In this document: positions 1 through 6,066 of the stretch, piece by piece
Numbering within the stretch: position 1 is the first letter of the stretch
Layout: each line of letters begins with the position of its first letter
Assembly (NCBI GenBank): GCA_012513125.1
Contig: JAAZCS010000233.1
Coordinates: 1-6,066, forward strand
Direction: 5' to 3'
DNA: 6,066 nt
Source: Treponema sp.
Lineage (GTDB): Bacteria > Spirochaetota > Spirochaetia > Treponematales > Treponemataceae
Made by a program: the position numbers and the translations under genes
The notes under the pieces: generated by a model
The model's input: the letters and a program-made list of their open reading frames with translations, nothing else
What the model was told of the DNA's origin: nothing
Databases searched by the model: none

Positions 1-829
1 GAGTTCACTCTATGCTGATCGTGTTCTTGGCATTTCTAATGACAATATCACAAAAAGCATGGAAAAACTTTCATCTGGTGAACGCATCAACCGTGCAGGT
101 GATGATGCTTCAGGACTTGCAGTATCTGAAAAGATGCGAAGTCAAATTCGTGGATTGAACCAAGCTAGTAAAAACATTGAGAATGGTGTTTCTTTCATTC
201 AAACAACAGAAGGTTATTTAAATGAAACAACAGATATTCTTCAACGTGTAAGAGAGCTTTCTGTTCAATCTGCAAACGGTATCTACAGCGATGAAGACCG
301 CATGCAGATTCAAGTTGAAGTTTCACAGCTTGTTGCTGAAGTTGATCGTATAGCAAGTCAGGCTCAATTCAATGGAATGAATATGCTTACAGGTCGATTT
401 AGCACAGCTTCTGATAAAGTTATGCAGTTCCAAATCGGAGCAAACGTTGACCAGAACGCACGCGTTTACATTGGTACAATGACAGCTCAATCTCTTGGAT
501 TAAGAGGAGCTCAAGGTAGCGATGAACAAATTTCTATTGCTTCACCTGATCAAGCAAACATGGCAATTGCCACTGTTGACTCAGCTCTTACTAATGTTAC
601 AAAACAGAGAGCAGATCTTGGTGCATATCAGAATAGATTTGAGATGGCACAGAAAGGCATTAATATAGCAGCTGAAAATACTCAAGCTGCAGAAAGCCTT
701 ATTCGTGATACAAACATGGCAGATGAAATAGTTAATTTCACTAAAAACCAGATTCTCACACAAGCTGGTACTGCAATGCTTGCACAAGCGAACTCGCAAT
801 CACAAACTGTTCTTTCATTATTGCAATAG
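1..829 (+). CDS. flaB: Periplasmic flagellin core protein FlaB (5' partial)
   Basis: This is the structural subunit of the spirochaete periplasmic flagellar filament core. The reading frame is open from base 2, and base 1 fits the last base of the ATG in the usual 'MIINHNM' start, so about seven residues are missing. The visible 275 residues contain both conserved flagellin ends. The N-terminal D0/D1 part has '[19 protein letters not shown]', '[10 protein letters not shown]' and '[14 protein letters not shown]'. The C-terminal part has '[14 protein letters not shown]', '[14 protein letters not shown]' and a terminal 'SLLQ'. The central region is short (about 90 residues), as in all FlaB proteins, with none of the variable D2/D3 domains of external flagellins. 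Base composition is visibly richer in G+C than the downstream genes, consistent with codon choice in a very abundant protein. Treponemes carry several flaB paralogues, and I cannot say which one this is. The first in-frame ATG inside the window (59) is internal and not the true start. Confidence 0.97.
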   Translation, partial: SSLYADRVLGISNDNITKSMEKLSSGERINRAGDDASGLAVSEKMRSQIRGLNQASKNIENGVSFIQTTEGYLNETTDILQRVRELSVQSANGIYSDEDRMQIQVEVSQLVAEVDRIASQAQFNGMNMLTGRFSTASDKVMQFQIGANVDQNARVYIGTMTAQSLGLRGAQGSDEQISIASPDQANMAIATVDSALTNVTKQRADLGAYQNRFEMAQKGINIAAENTQAAESLIRDTNMADEIVNFTKNQILTQAGTAMLAQANSQSQTVLSLLQ

Positions 830-883
830 AACAAAAAAAACAAAGAGATTTCTGGATGTCATCTTTTTGATTTTAAACTTACA

Positions 884-914
884 GGAGGGAAGCGCCTCCC
901 TTCTGCTTTTTTTT
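884..914 (+). terminator. Probable intrinsic terminator after flaB
   Basis: A five-base-pair GC-rich stem, GGAGG at 884-888 with CCTCC at 895-899, encloses a six-base loop. It is followed within eight bases by eight consecutive T residues at 907-914. It lies 55 bases after the flaB stop codon and 40 bases before flaG, the right place to end the abundant flagellin transcript. The stem is short, so some readthrough into flaG-fliD is plausible. The GGAGGG strand resembles a ribosome binding site, but no credible start codon follows it. Confidence 0.65.
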
Positions 915-938
915 CATGGAAGAAATAATTATTTAATG

Positions 939-949
939 TAAGGAGGTGA
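939..949 (+). promoter_or_regulatory. Extended Shine-Dalgarno sequence of flaG
   Basis: TAAGGAGGTGA is an uninterrupted 11-base complement of the usual bacterial 16S rRNA 3' end. The AGGAGG core ends seven bases before the ATG at 954, which is good spacing. It fixes the flaG start and is far stronger than the ribosome binding sites of the genes downstream. Confidence 0.85.
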
Positions 950-953
950 ACTT

Positions 954-1346
954 ATGAATACAATTAATCAAAATTCAATAGTTCATGTGGCAATGGATGG
1001 CCAGTCTCTTTATGCAAATGCTAATAAAACAAAAACATCAACTGATACGTCAGTAAAAAAGACTGCATTAAATCCAATATCACCAAATGGTTCAGAAGCG
1101 GCTCAAGATTTAGCCCAAAATTTAGCTGAAACAAAATCAGATTCACAATATCTTCAAAAAATTTCCGAAGTAATAACAGGAAGAAAACTTCAATTCAATG
1201 TTAATAAAGATTTAGGCAGTGTTGTAGTTACAGTTATTGATTCAAACACAAATCAAGTGTTAAAGGAAATTCCTTCAGAAGATATGCAAAAATTAAAATT
1301 GAGACTCAAAAAAGTTCTTGGTTCTATAATCGACAAGATGGTTTAG
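954..1346 (+). CDS. flaG: FlaG family flagellar protein
   Basis: This 130-residue protein belongs to the FlaG family, whose members are linked to flagellar filament length control in other bacteria; the mechanism is poorly defined. The first 65 residues are polar, rich in Asn, Thr, Ser and Ala, and look disordered. Residues 66-128 are the FlaG domain. They contain a helix leading into 'GRKLQFNVNKDLGSVVVTVID' (76-96, a beta hairpin), the family signature 'VLKEIP' (102-107), and a closing amphipathic helix with several Lys and Leu. The start at 954 is set by a perfect Shine-Dalgarno sequence seven bases upstream. The gene lies between flaB and fliD, the usual flaG-fliD arrangement, and the fliD start is only 30 bases after the stop. 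No convincing promoter is visible between the flaB terminator and this gene, so its expression may come from readthrough or from a spirochaete promoter type that I cannot recognise. Confidence 0.9.
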   Translation: MNTINQNSIVHVAMDGQSLYANANKTKTSTDTSVKKTALNPISPNGSEAAQDLAQNLAETKSDSQYLQKISEVITGRKLQFNVNKDLGSVVVTVIDSNTNQVLKEIPSEDMQKLKLRLKKVLGSIIDKMV

Positions 1347-1376
1347 TTTGTCATTTATATTTACGATAATTAAAGT

Positions 1377-3431
1377 ATGGCAGGAATAAGTATACCAGGC
1401 ATTTCAGACAAATATAAAACTCAAGAGACTATTGAAAGTCTTATGAAAGTGGAACGAATTCCATTAACACGAGAACAAAGTCAACTTGAAGATTATAAAG
1501 CACAAAGAGACGCCTGGAGAGAAGTAAATACAACATTATCCTCTTTAAGAGATGCTACAAAGACACTTTACTCTTTTGAAAATCCTTTTACTAGTAAAAT
1601 ATCTGAATCAACAGAAGAGTCAGCAATAACAGCAGACGCAAATAGAGGTGCTGATATACAATCTTTTAAAATAGATGTCATACAGCCAGCTACAGCAGAT
1701 AGGTTTTTGACGAATGAACTTGATAAAGATTACATCGTTCCATCAGGAATTTACACATACAAAGTTAGCGACAAGCAACTGACTTTTAATTGGAAAGGTG
1801 GCTCAATAAGTGATTTTTCAACAGCTTTGAACAAAAGAGGAAATAATATATTAAAATCCATGATAATCGGTTCATCAGCTGGGAAAAAAACTTTATTAAT
1901 TGAATCATTATCTACAGGAAAAGAAAATAAAATAATTTTTGAAGACCAAGCTGAAGTTTTTGCCAAGGATTCAGGAATGATTTCGCCAATAAAGCAAAAT
2001 TCTATTTCATTTGGAAAAAACATATCCGAGCTTCTGCCAGTTCAAAAAATTGATTATTCAAAACAAGAAAGGATGCCTGAGCTCTCTTTATCAAAAATAA
2101 AATTCAACAATGGAAATACAACTGTATCACCTCGCGGTGCATATCAAATAAAAATTCCAGAATCAGTAAAATCAAACAAAAATATGCATATCACTTTTGC
2201 AATTCAAGCAAATAAAGTGGAAGACATAACAGAAGAGATAAATAATACTGCATTAGCTCCAGATATTCCAAATTCAGGATTTGTTGATTTTGAAGGAATT
2301 GTTGTAACTAATAATTCTTCAGAAACACTCTTATCGATTCCTGAAACACCTCCAACTCCCCTATCAGAAATCATAGACACTAATATTGTTTTTGCAATCA
2401 TGAAAGATGGAACTGAAAAACAAATCTCAACTAATTCTATATTAAATGGCGATAAAACAGATATCGATTTATCAATAAGCGAATATCCTGACATTTCTGG
2501 AATTGCCATAAGAAATAAAAATACAGGTTATTCACTTGATGTTTCTTTATACACAACATTTGATTCATCACTTGTAGCAGGATATATTCCAAACAATCCT
2601 GTCTCCACAGCTGATGATGCCATAATCAAATATGAAGGTATTACAATAACACGACCTACAAACAAAATTGACGATGTTATTCCTGAAGTAACGTTAAATG
2701 TCCACGATAAAACAAATAAAACAGCCACAGTCTCAATAAAAACAGATAAAGAAAGTGCAAAAGACGCTTTGATTCAATTTGTTGGAAAATACAATCAAAC
2801 AATTGCAAAAATAAATATTCTTTCACAAACAAAAAGCGACATAATTGATGAATTAGATTACCTATCTGATGATGAAAAGGAAAAAGAAAAAGCGAAATTA
2901 GGCATGTTTCAAACTGATTTTTCACTAACAAATATAAAAAGCAATATGAACTCAATAATATCCAATGGTTACAATTTTTCTGACAGTGCAACCATAACAA
3001 TGTTATCACAAATCGGAATTGCAACAAACGCATCAGGTTTCTCTGGTTCTTATACACAAAGCAAACTACGAGGCTACCTCGAAATAGATGAAAAGAAATT
3101 AGATTCAGCTCTTGAAAATAATCTAAATGATATAAAAAGCATTTTAGGATATGATAGCGATGGTGATTTAATAATTGATTCTGGAATCGCATACAAACTC
3201 GATAAACAAATTTCAGCTTATACTCAAACAGGAGGAATTCTCGCGCTGAAAACATCAACTTTGGACTCAAGAATAAAATCTTCTGAAACGAAGATAACTA
3301 AACTAGAATCTCAAATGGAAACTAAAGAAGCAGAATTAAAAAGTGCGTATGGACAAATGGAAGGAACATTAAACAGCCTTGAATCTCAGCAAAATTCACT
3401 ATCGAATTTTTCAAATAAACAAAGTAACTAA
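1377..3431 (+). CDS. fliD: Flagellar filament cap protein FliD (hook-associated protein 2)
   Basis: FliD forms the cap at the distal end of the filament and helps exported flagellin fold into place. In spirochaetes this happens in the periplasm. The product is 684 residues, longer than the roughly 470 residues of enteric FliD because the central region is expanded. Residues 1-115 match FliD_N: 'SIPGISDKY', 'LMKVERIPL' and a helix with 'QRDAWREVNTTLSSLRDAT'. Residues from about 413 match FliD_C, with the typical entry 'KYEGITITRPTNKIDDVIP.VTLNV', then 'FVGKYNQTI' and 'LSQIGIATNASG'. Residues 629-680 are heptad-rich and probably a coiled coil that packs in the D0 stalk. An acidic 'YDSDGDLIID' segment lies at 592-601. 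There is no signal peptide, as expected for export through the flagellar type III apparatus. The ATG at 1377 gives the family's usual N terminus but has no clear Shine-Dalgarno sequence upstream. Confidence 0.95.
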   Translation: MAGISIPGISDKYKTQETIESLMKVERIPLTREQSQLEDYKAQRDAWREVNTTLSSLRDATKTLYSFENPFTSKISESTEESAITADANRGADIQSFKIDVIQPATADRFLTNELDKDYIVPSGIYTYKVSDKQLTFNWKGGSISDFSTALNKRGNNILKSMIIGSSAGKKTLLIESLSTGKENKIIFEDQAEVFAKDSGMISPIKQNSISFGKNISELLPVQKIDYSKQERMPELSLSKIKFNNGNTTVSPRGAYQIKIPESVKSNKNMHITFAIQANKVEDITEEINNTALAPDIPNSGFVDFEGIVVTNNSSETLLSIPETPPTPLSEIIDTNIVFAIMKDGTEKQISTNSILNGDKTDIDLSISEYPDISGIAIRNKNTGYSLDVSLYTTFDSSLVAGYIPNNPVSTADDAIIKYEGITITRPTNKIDDVIPEVTLNVHDKTNKTATVSIKTDKESAKDALIQFVGKYNQTIAKINILSQTKSDIIDELDYLSDDEKEKEKAKLGMFQTDFSLTNIKSNMNSIISNGYNFSDSATITMLSQIGIATNASGFSGSYTQSKLRGYLEIDEKKLDSALENNLNDIKSILGYDSDGDLIIDSGIAYKLDKQISAYTQTGGILALKTSTLDSRIKSSETKITKLESQMETKEAELKSAYGQMEGTLNSLESQQNSLSNFSNKQSN

Positions 3432-3444
3432 TAGGAAGAAATAA

Positions 3445-4041
3445 ATGAAAATATATGTAAACAATGAGCTTATAGAAGTTCAATTAGAAGGTGAAAAAAA
3501 TATCGGAGACGTGTTAAAATCATTTGAAATTACTTGTGAAGAAAATAACGCCGCTGTTATAGGAATCATCATAGATGGAAAAAAAATAACTGCTGATGAT
3601 TTTGATTCTGTTTCACAACAAGAATTTTCAGAATCAACTAAAATTGAATTTTCTGTCGTTACAGAACAAAATATAAAAGATTCATTTGCAAACCTTGCAT
3701 CTCTATTTCAAGATTTATCAACTGCAATGGAAAATGTTCCAACACTTCTTCAAAACAACAAAAACAATGAAGTTGCAAACTCTATAACAAAACTTGCAGA
3801 CAATATTGATTCATTCAGTCATATTGCGGCACTATCTTCCTTATTTCCTAATACATTTAGCGATATAAAAATTGACGACCAAGAACTTAACAATTTTTTC
3901 AATGATTTCTCGCCTATTTTGCTAGATTTTGAAAATGCATTAAAATCAAATGATTCGGTATTAATTGGAGATTTATCAGAATACGAAATTTGCCCAAGAT
4001 TAAAATCACTATCAAAAGCTCTCATACAATTCACTAAATAA
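3445..4041 (+). CDS. Uncharacterised acidic protein encoded after fliD
   Basis: I do not recognise this 198-residue protein. Residues 1-73 read as alternating strands and turns ('MKIYVNNELIEVQL', 'VIGIIIDGKKI', 'TKIEFSVVT') and could form a small beta-rich or ubiquitin-like domain. Residues 74-198 are predicted mainly helical by eye, with amphipathic stretches such as 'DSFANLASLFQDLSTAM' and 'NNFFNDFSPILLDFENAL'. The protein is acidic and has no signal peptide or membrane segment, so it is probably cytoplasmic. AGGAAG ends six bases before the ATG, and the gene begins 13 bases after the fliD stop, so cotranscription with fliD is very likely. In many bacteria the gene after fliD is fliS, encoding the flagellin chaperone. 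FliS is about 130 residues, all helical, and lacks the beta-rich N terminus seen here. A flagellar accessory or chaperone role is suggested by position only. Confidence 0.85.
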   Translation: MKIYVNNELIEVQLEGEKNIGDVLKSFEITCEENNAAVIGIIIDGKKITADDFDSVSQQEFSESTKIEFSVVTEQNIKDSFANLASLFQDLSTAMENVPTLLQNNKNNEVANSITKLADNIDSFSHIAALSSLFPNTFSDIKIDDQELNNFFNDFSPILLDFENALKSNDSVLIGDLSEYEICPRLKSLSKALIQFTK

Positions 4042-4062
4042 TTATAAAGAGGAGAATTATTA

Positions 4063-5154
4063 ATGAATTTAGACTATCAAGCAGGACAATCACCTATTCA
4101 AGCAAGACAGAACTTCTCAATTTTATTTGCTTTATTAATACTTGCCGTTATAATTTTATTCTTTACCATAATTTGGTTTTGTGTAAAAAAATATATTAAT
4201 CACACAAAATCGGAAGAATATATTGAAAAAGAAAAGAATAGACTCACAAAATTTAAAGATATTACAAAAATTGCAAAAAAATATTTACTTTCATCTGAAG
4301 AACAATTAATGCTATGGGAAATTTGCAAATTAAATGCTTGTCCAAATATTACATACAAGATGAGAGACAATAACGAAATCATTAATTTATTTCGCAAAAC
4401 CTATGATATTTTTAAAGTAAAAAAAGAATCTGAAGAAAAATTCTCTTCTTTATTCAAACTTTTGTACCACATTGAAATGATTATCACTCAAACAAAGAAC
4501 ATGAGTTCAACAAGGCAAATACCTTTGGAAACGGTAATATTTTATGTAACAAAAACTAATGAACAATACCCTTTGACGCTTATTCAAAACACAAAAGATT
4601 CCTTTTCTCTTGATATACCAGATTTTATTTACAAAACACCGATTAAACCTAAAGAACTCGAAAAAATTTCATTCTTATTTAAAACAAAAGATGGAGTTAC
4701 GTACTCGTTTTCAACAAGAGTAATTAGATATCAAAAAACAACAGACAATGTAGTTGTTATGGTTGTTGCTCATTCTGACAATATTTTTACACAAGTTCAA
4801 AGACATTATAAACGTGAAGTTATTAATGACATTTGCTATTTTTCACCTGTAAGAATCAACAGAAATCATGTAAAAGATGAAGATGCTTTTATTTATTCTC
4901 CAAAAAAATATCAAGGAAAACTCATTAATATTTCAGGAGGAGGTTGCTGTATTTCAACACCTTTTCCTATCAGAGAAAATCAACATTTAAGAATTCTTTT
5001 ACCTTCACTCGGAATCGATGAAAAGATTCTTGGTATAATCAAACGAACTCGAAAACTTGTAAATGGCGAATTTGCCATACATATTCAATTTATTAAATTT
5101 TCAATTAAAACACAAAATAAAATATTTGCTTATGTATATAAATTTGAGCTATAA
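4063..5154 (+). CDS. Membrane-anchored PilZ-domain protein, predicted c-di-GMP receptor
   Basis: This 363-residue protein has one N-terminal membrane helix at residues 18-41 followed by basic residues (KKY, then further Lys), which suggests the bulk is cytoplasmic. Residues 50-150 are charged and helical. Residues 155-240 form a beta-rich domain ('LETVIFYVTK', 'YPLTLIQN', 'SFSTRVIRYQ') that resembles the N-terminal partner domain of YcgR-like proteins. The PilZ domain spans about 240-363. It has the RxxxR motif R247-H-Y-K-R251 and the (D/N)xSxxG motif N289-I-S-G-G-G294, the two signatures that contact c-di-GMP, so ligand binding is likely intact. GAGGAG ends eight bases before the ATG, and only 21 bases separate it from the preceding gene. 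Position in the flaG-fliD run suggests a link to motility, as for YcgR, but the membrane helix sets it apart from soluble YcgR. The PilZ assignment is firm, the partner is unknown. Confidence 0.9.
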   Translation: MNLDYQAGQSPIQARQNFSILFALLILAVIILFFTIIWFCVKKYINHTKSEEYIEKEKNRLTKFKDITKIAKKYLLSSEEQLMLWEICKLNACPNITYKMRDNNEIINLFRKTYDIFKVKKESEEKFSSLFKLLYHIEMIITQTKNMSSTRQIPLETVIFYVTKTNEQYPLTLIQNTKDSFSLDIPDFIYKTPIKPKELEKISFLFKTKDGVTYSFSTRVIRYQKTTDNVVVMVVAHSDNIFTQVQRHYKREVINDICYFSPVRINRNHVKDEDAFIYSPKKYQGKLINISGGGCCISTPFPIRENQHLRILLPSLGIDEKILGIIKRTRKLVNGEFAIHIQFIKFSIKTQNKIFAYVYKFEL

Positions 5155-5170
5155 TATAAAGTTATATAAT
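5126..5170 (+). promoter_or_regulatory. Candidate sigma-70-type promoter(s) before the tsaE operon
   Basis: Two TATAAT hexamers occur, at 5150-5155 and 5165-5170. TTGCTT at 5126-5131 precedes the first by 18 bases. TTTGAG at 5143-5148 precedes the second by 16 bases. Either pair could drive the 87-residue gene and tsaE-tsaB separately from the flagellar genes. The region is so AT-rich that TATAAT by chance is not surprising, and both -35 matches are poor, so this remains a weak call. Confidence 0.3.
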
Positions 5171-5189
5171 TAAGGCAGGTTACTTATTA

Positions 5190-5453
5190 ATGAAAGTACT
5201 AGAAATGAAAAATATTGAACGTGAAGAAGGTCAAATATTCTATTTAAGAAAATACAAAGGAGAAGCTGTTCTTCAATTTCCTACAAACACACTCAATACT
5301 AAAATACAATTTACAATAGAAACTAATCCTCTTGGCAAAAAAAACATAGACCTTGCAATTCTTCAAGCAATCAACTACCCCTTATTGCCAGTTAGAAAAG
5401 CAATTTTAGAATATATTTTCACTGAAGAACTTGAAGGAAGGCTTCCTTGTTAA
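5190..5453 (+). CDS. Small uncharacterised protein upstream of tsaE
   Basis: I do not recognise this 87-residue protein. It appears to be mixed alpha/beta: strands in 'QIFYLRKYKGEAVLQFP' (15-31) and 'TKIQFTIETNP' (37-47), then helices in 'NIDLAILQAINYP' (52-64) and 'PVRKAILEYIFTEELE' (67-82). It has no signal peptide or membrane helix, and a single Cys is the last residue. An AAGGCAGG segment at 5172-5179 ends ten bases before the ATG, a slightly long but acceptable ribosome binding site. ATG at 5205 is a possible but less well supported alternative. The gene overlaps tsaE by seven bases, so the two are translated from one message and probably coupled. The overlap with tsaE and the sensible domain pattern support a real gene. 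Its function cannot be inferred beyond that neighbourhood. Confidence 0.75.
   Translation: MKVLEMKNIEREEGQIFYLRKYKGEAVLQFPTNTLNTKIQFTIETNPLGKKNIDLAILQAINYPLLPVRKAILEYIFTEELEGRLPC
5433..5441 (+). promoter_or_regulatory. Ribosome binding site that selects the TTG start of tsaE
   Basis: GAAGGAAGG lies inside the end of the upstream coding sequence and ends five bases before TTG at 5447. No ATG or GTG start is available that would give the normal TsaE N terminus, so this site together with family length supports the TTG start. Confidence 0.65.
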
Positions 5454-5881
5454 CATTTACAACAAAAACCCCAGAAGAAACTATTGCTTTGGGGTACAAG
5501 ATTGGACTTTTACTAAAAAAAGGTGATATTATTGCGATGCAAGGTACTTTAGCAGCCGGAAAAACGACTATAACAAAAGGAATTGCACAAGCTCTTGACA
5601 TAAAAGATACAATAACAAGCCCAACCTTTTGCTTAATCAGCGAATACTCAGGTAAAATGCCTTTATACCACATGGATGTTTACAGATTAGATGGTGCAGA
5701 AGATTTTATAAACCTCGGTACTGATGACATGCTTTATGGAGAAGGTGTATCAATTATCGAATGGAGTGAAAAAATCATGAGCGAATTGCCAAAAAAAACA
5801 ATAATAATGAATATCACCCCAAAAGATGATGGTTCCAGAATTATCACTTTAGATAATTGGAAAAATGGAGAAATAATTTAA
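5447..5881 (+). CDS. tsaE: tRNA t6A37 threonylcarbamoyladenosine biosynthesis ATPase TsaE
   Basis: TsaE is the P-loop ATPase that, with TsaB and TsaD, supports transfer of threonylcarbamoyl to A37 of ANN-decoding tRNAs in the cytoplasm. At 144 residues it is close to the usual family length. Family features in order are the opening 'TPEETIALG', the Walker A motif G33-TLAA-G38-K39-T40, 'TSPTF' (57-61, switch region), 'YHMDVYRL' (74-81), 'INLGTDDML' (88-96) and 'IIEWSEKI' (103-110). The Walker A is a little unusual: most homologues read GDLGAGKT, whereas here Thr and Ala replace Asp and Gly, but the essential GK-T residues remain. Translation starts at TTG (5447), overlapping the upstream stop by seven bases. 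The stop codon shares one base with the tsaB ATG, so the three genes form a tight operon. Confidence 0.93.
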   Translation: MLTFTTKTPEETIALGYKIGLLLKKGDIIAMQGTLAAGKTTITKGIAQALDIKDTITSPTFCLISEYSGKMPLYHMDVYRLDGAEDFINLGTDDMLYGEGVSIIEWSEKIMSELPKKTIIMNITPKDDGSRIITLDNWKNGEII

Positions 5882-6066
5882 TGAAAGCTTTAGCTATAAA
5901 TTCCGCAGTAACAAGATTATCTATTTCTTGCAAAAATGACGACCATATTGTTAGTGCAATTTACGATATTGGTATGAAACAATCAGAAACACTTCTTTCT
6001 GCTATTGAATATGTTATGGAAAAAGCAAATGTAAAAGTGGAGGAATTGAATTATAGTGCATTAAGC
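5881..6066 (+). CDS. tsaB: tRNA t6A37 biosynthesis protein TsaB (3' partial)
   Basis: Only the first 62 residues are present, and the frame is open to the window edge. TsaB is the non-catalytic ASKHA-fold partner of TsaD and TsaE in t6A synthesis. The opening 'MKALAINSAVTRLSISC' corresponds to the family's 'ILAIDTS...SVAL' first strand pair. 'KQSETLLSAIEYVMEKANV' (33-51) corresponds to the conserved 'HSExLLPxIxxLLxxA' helix, followed by the expected 'KVEELNYSAL' before the next strand. Asn replaces the usual Asp at residue 7 and Gln replaces the usual His at 34, both tolerable in TsaB, which lacks the metal site of TsaD. GGAG at 5867-5870 lies ten bases before the ATG. The ATG overlaps the tsaE stop by one base (TAATG), which suggests coupled translation and supports the identity through the common tsaE-tsaB order. 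Confidence 0.88.
   Translation, partial: MKALAINSAVTRLSISCKNDDHIVSAIYDIGMKQSETLLSAIEYVMEKANVKVEELNYSALS

Noticed and set aside
59..829. Treating the ATG at 59 as the true flagellin start.
   Set aside because: The frame is open to the window edge, and the upstream codons encode the conserved flagellin N-terminal segment, so the gene is truncated by the window.
916..936. Short open frame ATG GAA GAA ATA ATT ATT TAA after the flaB terminator.
   Set aside because: It encodes six residues and has only the terminator hairpin upstream, so it looks like chance.
1348..1370. TTGTCA and GATAAT in the flaG-fliD gap, resembling a promoter.
   Set aside because: The two boxes are only 11 bases apart, far below the 16-18 needed, and transcription would begin almost at the fliD ATG.
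2677..3270. Minus-strand open frame of 197 codons opposite fliD.
   Set aside because: Its product is Leu/Phe-rich and low in complexity, as expected from the complement of AT-rich coding DNA, and it lies wholly inside a well-supported fliD.
3445..4041. Calling this gene fliS because it follows fliD.
   Set aside because: It is about 70 residues too long, has a beta-rich N-terminal part, and shows no FliS motif that I can recognise.
1..6066. A defence system, mobile element or CRISPR array.
   Set aside because: All genes are co-oriented motility or housekeeping genes with short gaps, and no repeat arrays, transposase, integrase or terminal repeats are visible.

Overview
The window is a stretch of low-GC spirochaete chromosome, almost certainly from a Treponema species. 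The main evidence is the first gene, a FlaB-type periplasmic flagellin core protein with the treponemal signatures '[18 protein letters not shown]', '[10 protein letters not shown]', '[23 protein letters not shown]' and a 'MLAQAN...VLSLLQ' end. Gene order agrees: flaB, flaG, fliD, an unknown gene, a PilZ protein, then the t6A genes tsaE and tsaB. I recall a similar block in other treponemes, but I could not verify this here. No mobile element, CRISPR array, tRNA or rRNA is visible. Every gene lies on the + strand and intergenic gaps are short.

Layout. Bases 1-829 hold flaB, lacking about seven N-terminal codons. Bases 830-953 are the only substantial gap. They contain a GC-rich hairpin followed by eight T residues (likely terminator) and then a textbook Shine-Dalgarno sequence for flaG (954-1346). 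fliD (1377-3431) follows, then an unrecognised 198-residue protein (3445-4041) and a membrane-anchored PilZ-domain protein (4063-5154). After a 35-base AT-rich gap that may hold a promoter come an 87-residue unknown protein (5190-5453), tsaE (from a TTG start at 5447) and the 5' end of tsaB (5881 to the window edge). The last three genes overlap head to tail.

How the genes work together. FlaB builds the filament core. FliD caps the growing filament and FlaG is associated with filament length control in other bacteria. The PilZ protein carries an intact c-di-GMP-binding signature and a single membrane anchor, so it probably links second-messenger level to flagellar function or another envelope process. 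The 198-residue protein sits where many bacteria place the chaperone gene fliS, but it does not look like FliS. TsaE and TsaB belong to the tRNA t6A37 modification machinery and are housekeeping genes. They are linked to the flagellar block by position and not by obvious function.

Overall this is an ordinary conserved motility and housekeeping locus with no sign of horizontal transfer. The parts with real unknown content are the 198-residue and 87-residue proteins and the role of the PilZ protein.
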